From Alphaproteobacteria bacterium (GTDB taxonomy: Bacteria > Pseudomonadota > Alphaproteobacteria > Rhodospirillales > Magnetospirillaceae): a DNA stretch of 6,115 nucleotides. Positions 1 to 6,115 of the stretch are shown one piece after another (the stretch's first letter is position 1; each line of letters starts with the position of its first letter). The stretch covers positions 1 through 6,115 of the forward strand of contig JADFZP010000213.1 in assembly GCA_015232485.1 (NCBI GenBank), read 5' to 3'. Under the pieces are notes generated by a model, which saw nothing but the letters and a program-made list of their open reading frames with translations, was not told where the DNA came from and did no database searches. The translations under genes and the position numbers were made by a program.

Positions 1-78
1 TGGGCGTCGCGCACCGCCTCGACCACCGTCAGGACGCGGTGGGCGTCGCGCACCGCCTCGACCACCGTCAGGACGCGG
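1..78. repeat. Perfect 39-bp in-frame tandem duplication inside the AI-2E-family gene
   Basis: Positions 1-39 and 40-78 are identical, and the match breaks at position 80. The period of 39 is exactly 13 codons, so the reading frame is kept. On the minus strand it encodes (N/H)RVLTVVEAVRDA twice, residues 449-461 and 462-474; only the first residue differs, because it straddles the repeat junction. The first copy continues naturally from the upstream segment ending in EARAIA. The repeat touches position 1, so further copies could lie outside. It may be a real recent duplication or a sequence-end assembly artefact. Confidence 0.95.
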
Positions 79-1424
79 TTGGCGATGGCGCGCGCCTCGT
101 CGGGACCCAGCACGCCGCGCCGGACGTCGGCGTCGCCCAGGCGCAGGGCGGGCAGGATCACCTCGTCGTAAAGCTCGCCCATCGACTTCTCGGCCAGGCA
201 CTCCTCGGCGATGTCGATGGCGTCGTCGACCGCCTCGGCCAGCAGGCGCTGATAAAAGCGCTCGCCGGCCGACAGCGCCGGGTCGCTGCCGAACAGAACG
301 TTGAACAGCCGCATCTGGGGCAAATAGCGCCCCAGCACCACCAGGCAGACGGTCAAGGGGGTGGACAACAGCAGCCCCACGGCGCCCCATACCCAGGTCC
401 AGAAGATCGCGGCGAGCAGAATGGCGATCGCCGAAACCCCGGTGCTGGCGCCGTAAAGCCAGGGCTCGATGGCGTTGTTGCTGATCAACTCGACCACGAT
501 GAACAGCGAAGCCGTCCACAGCAGCAGGGTCCAGCCGGGCGTCACCGCCACCGAAAGCGCCAGCGGGAAGGTCGCCGCCAAAATCGGTCCGACATAGGGA
601 ATGAAGCGCAGCACGGTGGCGAGCAGCCCCCACAGCAACGGATTGGGCACGCCGATGAACCACAAGCCGATTCCGATGGTGGCGCCATACGAGGCGTTGA
701 CGATCAGCTGCATCAGCAGGAAACGGCTGACCCTTCGGGCCGCCTCGTTGATCGTTTGGGTGGTGCGGTGCAAGTCTCCGGTGCCCAGCAGCCGGATCAG
801 GCGGTCGCGCAAGCCCTCCTTCTCCAGAAGCATGAAGATCACCAGGATCACCACCACCCCGCCGGTGGCGAGCGGCGCCAACAGCGGCCCGGCGAGCCCC
901 AGGATGGTTTCGATCGGGGTGGTCTCCTCGCGCGTCTCGACCAGCAGCGGCTTTTCGGCGGCCGGCTCGGCGGGCGCCCCGGACGCGCCGTCGGTGACCT
1001 CGGCGAGGTCCTGCTGGATGTCCTTGATGGCCTTGCTGGTGCGGTCGAACAGCCCGCCACTGGGCAGCGCGTCGCGCGCCGAGGCGATCTTGGCCTGAAT
1101 GTTGCGCTGATAGACCGGCACCCTCTCGGCCAGATCGACCAACTGCCCGGTCACCACGCCGCTGAACGCCAGCACGATGGCGAAGGCGACCAGCACGGTG
1201 GCCAGCACCGCCGGGACGCGCGGCACCCGCCAGCGCCTGAGGAAATCGACGATCGGCGCCAGCGCGAAGCTCAGCAGCAGGGCCAGGGCGAGCGGAATGA
1301 AGAAGTCGCGGCCGTAGTGCAGCAGCGCCACCACGCCGACCACGGCGCCCAGGGACACGAGCGGAGACGAGCCCGAGTAAACCCCGGCGCGTGCCCGAGC
1401 CCTGAACTCCTCGTCGCCGTCCAT
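1..1424 (-). CDS. AI-2E family (PerM-type) polytopic membrane transporter, long form, 3' end off the window
   Basis: Encodes the first 474 residues of an AI-2E-family inner-membrane protein; the frame stays open to the window edge, so the C-terminus is missing. About eight hydrophobic segments are visible: near 21-37, 43-59, 70-92, 181-200, 235-257, 262-294, 299-315 and 331-364. A soluble loop of about 85 residues (95-180) follows the third, as is usual for the family. Family hallmarks are the FIGVPNPLLWG stretch (256-266), FIPYVGP (274-280), NNAIEPWLYG (316-325) and the segment around IFWTWVWG (340-347) followed by LLLSTPLTVCLVVLGRY. A cytoplasmic extension after residue 366 (FYQRLLAEA, ELYDEVILPALRL) matches the long alphaproteobacterial form. 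ATG 1424 is the only plausible start, because the in-frame ATP12 stop lies six codons upstream; no clear Shine-Dalgarno is seen, which suggests coupling to ATP12. The family name does not prove autoinducer-2 transport, since members export diverse or unknown solutes. Residues 449-474 are a 13-residue tandem duplication. Confidence 0.93.
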   Translation of the reverse strand, partial: MDGDEEFRARARAGVYSGSSPLVSLGAVVGVVALLHYGRDFFIPLALALLLSFALAPIVDFLRRWRVPRVPAVLATVLVAFAIVLAFSGVVTGQLVDLAERVPVYQRNIQAKIASARDALPSGGLFDRTSKAIKDIQQDLAEVTDGASGAPAEPAAEKPLLVETREETTPIETILGLAGPLLAPLATGGVVVILVIFMLLEKEGLRDRLIRLLGTGDLHRTTQTINEAARRVSRFLLMQLIVNASYGATIGIGLWFIGVPNPLLWGLLATVLRFIPYVGPILAATFPLALSVAVTPGWTLLLWTASLFIVVELISNNAIEPWLYGASTGVSAIAILLAAIFWTWVWGAVGLLLSTPLTVCLVVLGRYLPQMRLFNVLFGSDPALSAGERFYQRLLAEAVDDAIDIAEECLAEKSMGELYDEVILPALRLGDADVRRGVLGPDEARAIANRVLTVVEAVRDAHRVLTVVEAVRDA

Positions 1425-1439
1425 ACCGGAAGAACGGAT

Positions 1440-2156
1440 TCAGGCGGCCGGCTGTTCCCGGAGCAGGCGAAGGAAGTCGGCGGCGACCAGGACGTCGCGG
1501 CGCAACGCGTCGCGACGATCGATGGCCTCGTAATCCTCGCCCCAGCGCTCGTTCTGGAAGGTCTCGTCCAGTTGGGCGGCGTCGAAGGCGTCGATCGCCG
1601 ACAGCCGCCGCTCGCACACCGCCAAGGCGAGGATCAGCGAGCCCAGCGCCGCCGTCAGCCCCTGCGCCGCCGACAGCGCGAAGTCGTCCATCGCTTCCAG
1701 CGGCTCGCGCAGATGGCCCAGCGACAGCGGCGACTGGATCACCGGCATCACCCCGGCGGTGACCGCCAGCGGCGCGTTCCAGCGCAGATCGGCCCAGTCG
1801 AGAATGGGCTGCCACAACGCCTCTTGCCGTTCGGCCAGAACGCGGTCCTCGGCGCGGTAGCACAGCAACTCGGTGGCGGCGTGGCGCATCATCTCGTCCT
1901 GGATCGCCGCGCGGAACCGCGCCACCCGATCGAGCGCCGTGGCGGCGTATTGGGTGAACGGCATGGTGTGCGGCCGGATTTCCGTGTCTTGCGCCGCCCA
2001 TTCGTCGGCGATCGCCTGGGCCAGGGCGCGGCCGGGCAGCACCATTGGCGTGCCGGCCGGCGTGCGCACGCCCTTGCCGTCGAGGGTGACGGCGAAACCG
2101 CCGTCGCCTTCGACGACCGCCGCCTCGTTGTATTTCCGTCTGGCCACCATGCTCAT
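1440..2156 (-). CDS. ATP12 family F1-ATPase assembly chaperone
   Basis: A 238-residue protein, the usual length for bacterial ATP12 proteins. In mitochondria Atp12 binds free F1 alpha subunit and prevents its aggregation until it joins beta; the alphaproteobacterial proteins are taken to do the same in the cytoplasm. Family features seen in order are LDGKGVRTPAG (25-35), the helix IADEWAAQ (49-56), TELLCYRA (95-102), WQPILDWA (115-122), the C-terminal helix around LGSLILALAV (171-180), and the signature LDETFQNERWGEDYEA (196-211) followed by an RR pair (214-215). No signal peptide or membrane segment is present. ATG 2156 overlaps the AsmA stop codon as ATGA, which favours this start and translational coupling; a GAGGGA stretch lies about 11 bases upstream. 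A second ATG at 2150 would shorten the protein by two residues and cannot be excluded. No ATP synthase genes are in the window. Confidence 0.95.
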   Translation of the reverse strand: MSMVARRKYNEAAVVEGDGGFAVTLDGKGVRTPAGTPMVLPGRALAQAIADEWAAQDTEIRPHTMPFTQYAATALDRVARFRAAIQDEMMRHAATELLCYRAEDRVLAERQEALWQPILDWADLRWNAPLAVTAGVMPVIQSPLSLGHLREPLEAMDDFALSAAQGLTAALGSLILALAVCERRLSAIDAFDAAQLDETFQNERWGEDYEAIDRRDALRRDVLVAADFLRLLREQPAA

Positions 2157-4324
2157 TTGCCGAACAGTCCCTCGATCACTTGGCGGGGCGCCTCGGTGGC
2201 CCGCCCCGGCATGTCGCGACGCTTGCCGGCCAGCGCGTCGACGCACGGATTGCCCACCTCGCCCGGATTGACGAAGGGCAGCGGAACGCCAAGCGGCGAC
2301 ACCGGCGCGCCGGCCGCCGCCAGCGCCAAGTCGCGCCCCACCGGCAACGGATTGGGCGTCACCTCGGGGGCGGTCAGAGGCCCGCGCACATCCATCGGCA
2401 GCGCCAGTCCAAGCAGCGACAGGTCCTTGGGTCGCGGCACCATGGTCAAATTCACCGTCTCGGCGGCGAGGTCGATATCGCCCTTGCCCGCCATCGTCAT
2501 GTAGTTGGTGTCGAACAACAGCGCCTGGGCGGTGGCCATCCCCTTGATGACGGCGAACCGCCCCACCGCGCATTCGATGCGGGTGTCGTCGGCCGGGGGC
2601 CGCCACGGCGCCAACTGGTCGAGCGCGTTGGCGCCCTTGACCAAGGCGCGCCCGGTGATCAGCGTCGCCTGGCCGTCGAGTTTCGACATCACGTCGCGCG
2701 GCGACGCGCCCTGGCCGCGCAACTTGACGCTGATGTCCGAGCGGCCGTCGCGCACCCGGTCGGTCAGCGCCAGTCCGGCGAGCACCTCGCCCAGCGACAC
2801 CGCGTCGGCCTCGAAATCCAGGGTCAGAGCCGCCGGATCGGCCCGGCCGTCGAGTGAAAGACGACCATGCGTCCGACCGCCGCCCAGCCGCTCGGCGGCC
2901 GGCCGCAAGACCGCCCGGCCGTCCTCGACGACGATCCCCACACTGGCCTTCTCGGCCACCGCACCGATCAGCAGCAGGCGATCGATCGTCCAGTCGAGTT
3001 GGATGTCGGCCAAGGCCAGCAACGCGACCGGCAGCGGCCGATCCGAAAACAGGCGATGATCGGGCTCGCCCTTGGGCGGAACCGGCTTGCCGATCGCCGT
3101 CAGTTCGGCGACGTCGACCAAGGACGAGGACAGCCGGCCCTGGATCACCGGCCGCTCTGCGCCCGTCCGCACCAGCACCTCGCCCGACGCGTCGCCGCGC
3201 CCGGCGGTGGCGCGCAGGCCGGCCAGTTTCCAGCCCTCGGGCACGTCGGTCACGTTGGCCGAGATCTTGACCGGGGGCAGCGCCGGAATCTCCGTGCCGA
3301 GCAGATCGGACAAGGCGGCCGTCCGGTCGCTTTCCACGCTCAGCGCGATGTCGAAGCCCTTGTGGCCGAGCGGGTCGGCGATCTTGCCCTTGGCGCCGAC
3401 CAGAACGAGATCGCGCCGCCCGACCGCCGCCTCGACGTCGAGCAGCGTCGGGCCGTCGCTGGTTTGCTCCAGCCGGGCGGCGAAGCGGAACGGCCCCAGC
3501 TTGGGATCGTCGCGCCCGGCCAGCAGTGCGGCGTCGGCCCATTCGCTGCCTTCGAGCGACAGCTTGGCGCTCCAGCCGCCCACATGGCGCGGATCGGTCA
3601 CCACGCCATCGATGGCGGCCACCAGACCGCCCATCTTGGCGTTCAGCTTCACCGGGTAGGGCTTGCCCGCCGCCAGCGCCTCGCCAAGGTTGCCGAACAC
3701 GCCCGACAGGTCGAAACGCTGTCCGTTCCACTCGCCCGCCCCGGCCAGCGTCATCGGCGCCGAGGGCGCCTCGGTGGCCATGGTCAAGCGTTCGAGCTTG
3801 ACGTGGTCGCGACGCCCGTCGCGACCATTCAGGCTTAGGATCTCGGCCTTGTCGATTTGCAGGCGGGCCACCGCGAATTCGAGCGGCGCGGCGGCCGGAT
3901 CGATGGCGGGCGCCGCCTGGGCCGGCGGCGGCGCGTCGAGCGACCAGTTGCGGCGGCCCTGGGCGTCGGTCTCGACCAGGATGTCGGGCTCGACCAGCAC
4001 CAGCCGCTCGACCCGCACCTTCTGCATGAGCAGCGGCACCAGCCCGATATGCGCCTCGACGCGGCGGATGCGGACCATCTCGGGGCGGCTGCCCCAGGAG
4101 GCGTTGGCGACCGTCACCTCGGTGGCGACCAGGGCCGGATCGAGCGACAATTCCAGCGAGAAGGCACCCTCGAAGGCGACCGGCCGGCCGATCGAACGCT
4201 CGACCAGCCCGGCGATCACGCCGCGATATTGGTTGACGTCGATCGACTTGACCACCGCCACGAAGGCCACCACCACGGCGGCCGCGACGATCACCAGACC
4301 CTTCAGGATCGTGCCCGTGCGCAT
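2153..4324 (-). CDS. AsmA family protein, inner-membrane-anchored with a large periplasmic domain
   Basis: A 723-residue protein. Family knowledge places AsmA-like proteins in the inner membrane by an N-terminal helix, with a long beta-rich periplasmic region related to bridge-like lipid-transfer proteins; they affect outer-membrane assembly and lipid homeostasis. The sequence shows a single membrane segment (about 8-26) followed by the family signature around DVNQYRGVI (29-37), GRPVAFEG (46-53) and the SLDPALVATEV/NASWG stretch (60-78). A proline/alanine-rich linker occupies 131-147. The C-terminal AsmA_2-like region contains FDTNYMTMAGKGDIDL (604-619), then LTMVPRPKDLSLLGLALP and the DVRGPLTAPEVTPNPLP block. 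ATG 4324 has a good GGAGG four bases upstream and overlaps the end of the HAD gene by 22 bp; its own stop overlaps the ATP12 start. The ending with a conserved-looking GNPCVDALAG and GLFGK is as expected, so the gene looks intact. The transported lipid or partner cannot be told from sequence. Confidence 0.93.
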   Translation of the reverse strand: MRTGTILKGLVIVAAAVVVAFVAVVKSIDVNQYRGVIAGLVERSIGRPVAFEGAFSLELSLDPALVATEVTVANASWGSRPEMVRIRRVEAHIGLVPLLMQKVRVERLVLVEPDILVETDAQGRRNWSLDAPPPAQAAPAIDPAAAPLEFAVARLQIDKAEILSLNGRDGRRDHVKLERLTMATEAPSAPMTLAGAGEWNGQRFDLSGVFGNLGEALAAGKPYPVKLNAKMGGLVAAIDGVVTDPRHVGGWSAKLSLEGSEWADAALLAGRDDPKLGPFRFAARLEQTSDGPTLLDVEAAVGRRDLVLVGAKGKIADPLGHKGFDIALSVESDRTAALSDLLGTEIPALPPVKISANVTDVPEGWKLAGLRATAGRGDASGEVLVRTGAERPVIQGRLSSSLVDVAELTAIGKPVPPKGEPDHRLFSDRPLPVALLALADIQLDWTIDRLLLIGAVAEKASVGIVVEDGRAVLRPAAERLGGGRTHGRLSLDGRADPAALTLDFEADAVSLGEVLAGLALTDRVRDGRSDISVKLRGQGASPRDVMSKLDGQATLITGRALVKGANALDQLAPWRPPADDTRIECAVGRFAVIKGMATAQALLFDTNYMTMAGKGDIDLAAETVNLTMVPRPKDLSLLGLALPMDVRGPLTAPEVTPNPLPVGRDLALAAAGAPVSPLGVPLPFVNPGEVGNPCVDALAGKRRDMPGRATEAPRQVIEGLFGK

Positions 4325-4992
4325 CCCGCCTCCCCGGCCAGTTCGATGAGCAGACCGGCATAGTCGCCGACCACCGCATGGGCCCCGGCGGCCCGCAATT
4401 CGCCGACCGGGTGATAGCCCCAGCCGACCGCCACGGCGCCGGTGTTCGCCGCCCGCGCCATCAGGATGTCGAAGGTGGTGTCGCCGATCATCACGGTGGC
4501 CGAGGCGTCCGCCCCGACCTCGGCCATCGCGGAACGCAGCATGGCGGGGTTCGGCTTGCCGGGATTGGTGTCGGGCGTCTGGATGGTGGCGAAGCGCCCG
4601 GTCAGGCCATGGCGTTCGATCATCACATCGACGCCGCGCCGGCTTTTTCCGGTGGCCAGCCCCAGCGCCCAGCCGTCCGCCTCCAGCGCGTCGAGCGCCG
4701 CGACGGCGCCCGGAAACAGGGGCTCGGTCCAGCCGGGACCGGACCGCAGGGTGACGAAGGCGTCCTTGTAGCTTTCGGCGATGCGCTCGTGGGCGATCGG
4801 CTCCTGCTCGGGCAGCAGGGCGGCGACCGCCTCGACCAGCGACAGCCCGATGACGCGGCGCACCGCGTCGGCCGGCGGCCGGCACAGCCCATGCGCGTCG
4901 CAGGCGACGAGCATCGCGGCGACGATGTTGTGCTGGCTGTCGACGAGCGTGCCATCGACGTCGAACACGGCGAGACGAAGGGGAGTGACCAT
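4303..4992 (-). CDS. HAD-IA family hydrolase, probable phosphatase (phosphoglycolate phosphatase-like)
   Basis: A 229-residue haloacid dehalogenase superfamily enzyme, probably a cytoplasmic Mg-dependent phosphomonoesterase. All four HAD motifs are present: motif I DVDGT (11-15) with nucleophile D11 and acid/base D13; motif II with T114 in GLATGKS; motif III lysine K146 in GKPNP; motif IV GDTTFD with D171 and D175. Residues about 20-90, mostly helical between motifs I and II, form a C1-type cap, placing it in subfamily IA with Gph, PpaX and related phosphatases. Substrate is set by the cap and cannot be read here; phosphoglycolate, pyrophosphate or a damaged metabolite are all possible. ATG 4992 begins MVTPLRLAVFDVDGT, the normal spacing to motif I; the frame is open to an ATG at 5106 but those residues look non-coding and overlap the divergent gene's start. 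No clear Shine-Dalgarno precedes 4992. It is the first gene of the operon, with AsmA overlapping its end by 22 bp. Confidence 0.94.
   Translation of the reverse strand: MVTPLRLAVFDVDGTLVDSQHNIVAAMLVACDAHGLCRPPADAVRRVIGLSLVEAVAALLPEQEPIAHERIAESYKDAFVTLRSGPGWTEPLFPGAVAALDALEADGWALGLATGKSRRGVDVMIERHGLTGRFATIQTPDTNPGKPNPAMLRSAMAEVGADASATVMIGDTTFDILMARAANTGAVAVGWGYHPVGELRAAGAHAVVGDYAGLLIELAGEAGCARARS
4329..4333 (-). promoter_or_regulatory. Shine-Dalgarno for the AsmA-family gene
   Basis: On the minus strand GGAGG, within a longer GGGGAGG, sits four bases before ATG 4324 and inside the 3' end of the HAD gene. It decides the AsmA start: an open frame continues far upstream through the HAD gene, but only this ATG has both a ribosome binding site and an N-terminal membrane anchor just after it. 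Confidence 0.7.
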
Positions 4993-4999
4993 GGTCCGG

Positions 5000-5029
5000 A
5001 CTGTACCCCAGCCCACCCCGCCGCGCCAA
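5000..5029 (-). promoter_or_regulatory. Candidate sigma70-type promoter for the HAD-AsmA-ATP12-AI2E operon
   Basis: On the minus strand TTGGCG (5024-5029) and TACAGT (5000-5005) are separated by 18 bases. The -10 matches the TATAAT consensus at four of six positions and the -35 at three. Transcription would start within about one or two bases of ATG 4992, giving a leaderless or nearly leaderless message, which agrees with the missing Shine-Dalgarno. Such weak matches arise by chance in GC-rich DNA, so this is only a candidate. Confidence 0.3.
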
Positions 5030-5044
5030 GTCGCCTGTCGGCGG
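5018..5044. repeat. 6-bp inverted repeat (CCGCCG / CGGCGG) in the divergent promoter region
   Basis: CCGCCG at 5018-5023 and CGGCGG at 5039-5044 are perfect inverted arms around a 15-base spacer. The dyad covers the candidate minus-strand -35 and lies two bases before the candidate plus-strand -35, so it could be an operator for a regulator shared by the divergent genes. Six GC-only pairs are easily met by chance here, and there is no U tract, so it is not read as a terminator. Confidence 0.3.
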
Positions 5045-5046
5045 TG

Positions 5047-5076
5047 TTGCGCCATCCGCTCGACGCGGGCGATACT
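5047..5076 (+). promoter_or_regulatory. Candidate sigma70-type promoter for the 335-residue protein gene
   Basis: TTGCGC (5047-5052) and GATACT (5071-5076) are 18 bases apart. The -10 matches consensus at four of six positions, the -35 at its first three. Transcription would start near 5083, leaving a leader of about 22 bases that includes the ribosome binding site at 5094-5098. The geometry is sensible, but the match is modest. Confidence 0.35.
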
Positions 5077-5093
5077 CCGTTTCGTGTCAGACC

Positions 5094-5098
5094 AGGAG
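5094..5098 (+). promoter_or_regulatory. Shine-Dalgarno AGGAG for the 335-residue protein gene
   Basis: AGGAG lies six bases before ATG 5105, close to ideal spacing. It settles the start at 5105, although the same frame is open upstream to about 4781 through DNA that is antisense HAD coding sequence. Confidence 0.8.
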
Positions 5099-5104
5099 CG
5101 CGCC

Positions 5105-6112
5105 ATGGCGTCCGAGGACCAGTCCTGCCCATTCGCCCAGCACTACAAGCAGGCCCATGACGAGGCCGGGCTGATCCGCTTCTCGCTGAAGCCCGCGTTG
5201 CGCAGCCTCGCCGCCGACCCCGATCCGCTTTATTCCGAGGCGCTGTTCAGCCTCGAGGCGCTGGGCTTCGACATGTCGGGGCTGACGCCCCACAATCGCG
5301 ACCGCCTGATCGGCAACACGCTGCTGTCGTTCCTGTTTCGCGACTATCATCGCTATGCGAAGGAGAACTTCCCGCTCCTCAAGACCTTCAAGGCGGGGCT
5401 GTTCGCCGACGAGGCCCGCGCCCCCGGCCCCTATGCCTCGAACCGCGACATGGTGTCTTATTTCCACCACGTCCGCGACGCCAACTGCAACGCCATGAAT
5501 TCGATCGTCAAGGCGTGGCTGGCCGACATCGACCGCAAGATCATGCGCGTCATGGATTCGGGCGAGGAGGTCTCGCCGACCATCGCCGCCTATGTCCAGG
5601 CCAACCGCTTCCTGCGCCACTCCGAACTTTACAAGGGCGCCAAGCACAGCCTGCAAAGCATCTGCCTGACCGGCAGCAACACCGCGCTTCATCTGTGCTG
5701 GTGTTTGGTCGAGGGGGCGATCTTCCTGGCCTCGTACCCCACCGTCGAGGAGTACCTGGCGCTGGTCCGCCGCAGCCGCAAGGAATTGCTGCCGCTCGCC
5801 TCGGGCAGCCTGGGCATGGTGGTGACCTATCTCGACGCCTCGGGCCTGCATCCGCATGACGGCGTCGCCAGCAACCCGCCCGGCCCCGACACCCATGCGC
5901 TGAAGCTGCAAAAGGACGCCAACGGCGACGACATCATGCGCCTCGACCCCGGCCCCATCCGGCCCTTCATGAATCCGGGCGATCCCTACTACACCGGCTG
6001 CCCGGCGTTCTATGTCGGCGGCATGATCGAGACTTATCTGGAGATCGTTTGCGACGTGGCGTTGCATTACAACGTCTTCCCGGTCGGGGAAGGAGTCGCG
6101 GTTCCGGCGTGA
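5105..6112 (+). CDS. Conserved-looking protein of unknown function, 335 residues, Cys/His-rich
   Basis: I do not recognise this protein's family. It is predicted soluble and cytoplasmic: there is no signal peptide, and the most hydrophobic stretch (193-210) is interrupted by H196 and E203. It looks mostly helical, with likely helices near 44-53, 66-83, 112-150, 156-180, 193-209 and 213-229, then a loop-rich part (245-300) and a last helix (302-321). It has 7 Cys (8, 128, 187, 198, 200, 299, 316) and 13 His, including an HLCWC cluster at 196-200, an HH pair at 121-122, and two Cys-Pro pairs (C8-P9 and C299-P300). These could bind a metal or haem, but no known binding motif is complete, so that is inference. 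Start and stop are clear, with AGGAG six bases before the ATG and only three bases of the window after the stop. Codon use resembles its neighbours, so recent transfer is not indicated. It is divergent from the HAD operon, and a functional link is unproven. Confidence 0.88.
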   Translation: MASEDQSCPFAQHYKQAHDEAGLIRFSLKPALRSLAADPDPLYSEALFSLEALGFDMSGLTPHNRDRLIGNTLLSFLFRDYHRYAKENFPLLKTFKAGLFADEARAPGPYASNRDMVSYFHHVRDANCNAMNSIVKAWLADIDRKIMRVMDSGEEVSPTIAAYVQANRFLRHSELYKGAKHSLQSICLTGSNTALHLCWCLVEGAIFLASYPTVEEYLALVRRSRKELLPLASGSLGMVVTYLDASGLHPHDGVASNPPGPDTHALKLQKDANGDDIMRLDPGPIRPFMNPGDPYYTGCPAFYVGGMIETYLEIVCDVALHYNVFPVGEGVAVPA

Positions 6113-6115
6113 GGC

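Noticed and set aside
1..78. CRISPR array or microsatellite
   Set aside because: There are only two directly abutting copies without spacers, and they lie inside a coding frame.
1..1424. Quorum-sensing autoinducer-2 system
   Set aside because: The family name alone suggests it. No luxS, lsr or sensor gene is present, and most members of the family do not act on AI-2.
39..2504. Very long plus-strand open frame (821 codons) opposite the AI-2E, ATP12 and AsmA genes
   Set aside because: Its translation is low-complexity, rich in Arg, Gln, Gly and His, and has no domain. It lies antisense to three clear genes; GC-rich codon bias removes stops from the opposite strand.
2867..3838. Plus-strand open frame of 323 codons opposite the AsmA gene
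   Set aside because: Antisense shadow with the same Arg/Gln/His-rich composition, no ribosome binding site and no recognisable motif.
1440..4379. Apparent 979-residue minus-strand fusion protein ending in ATP12
   Set aside because: Only the last 238 residues are real. The upstream part is the out-of-frame reading of the AsmA gene, and the ATGA overlap marks the true start.
4325..5029. Apparent N-terminal extension of the AsmA protein to 958 residues
   Set aside because: The extra part is the HAD gene in the wrong frame. The membrane anchor and GGAGG place the start at 4324.
4781..5104. Upstream extension of the 335-residue protein to 443 residues
   Set aside because: The extension is antisense to the HAD gene, and AGGAG sits exactly before ATG 5105.
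5087..6067. Minus-strand open frame of 326 codons opposite the 335-residue protein gene
   Set aside because: The plus strand has a good ribosome binding site, a balanced composition and a sensible helical pattern; the minus frame is Gly/Arg/Val/Gln-rich without motifs.

Overview
The window is GC-rich (well over 60 percent by eye) and reads as an ordinary chromosomal segment of an alphaproteobacterium, probably of the Rhodospirillales (Magnetospirillum/Phaeospirillum-like). The best taxonomic marker is an ATP12-type F1-ATPase assembly chaperone, a family essentially confined to alphaproteobacteria and mitochondria. The order- and genus-level guess is inference from base composition and protein style; no search was run.

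Layout. Positions 1-4992 hold a compact minus-strand operon, read from right to left: a HAD-IA phosphatase (4303-4992), an AsmA-family inner-membrane-anchored protein (2153-4324), the ATP12 chaperone (1440-2156) and a long-form AI-2E (PerM-type) membrane protein (3-1424) that runs off the left edge. The junctions are a 22-bp overlap, a 4-bp ATGA overlap and a 15-bp gap, so the four are very likely co-transcribed and partly translationally coupled. Positions 4993-5104 are a 112-bp divergent intergenic region with candidate promoters on both strands. Positions 5105-6112 hold one plus-strand gene for a 335-residue soluble protein of unknown function, rich in Cys and His. Coding density is very high. 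There is no gene-free stretch over 300 bases, and no tRNA, rRNA, CRISPR array, insertion sequence or phage gene is visible.

How the genes fit together. Three of the four operon products relate to the cell envelope or its complexes: ATP12 helps assemble the F1 part of ATP synthase, AsmA-family proteins span the periplasm from an inner-membrane anchor, and the AI-2E-family protein is a polytopic membrane protein. The HAD phosphatase is a probable metabolite-repair or phosphoglycolate-type enzyme. No shared pathway can be shown from sequence.

Points for a second look: a perfect, in-frame 39-bp tandem duplication at the extreme left edge, inside the C-terminal domain of the AI-2E-family gene, which could be real or an assembly-end artefact; the unrecognised Cys/His-rich protein; and a possible leaderless start for the HAD gene. 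No convincing new multi-gene system was found.
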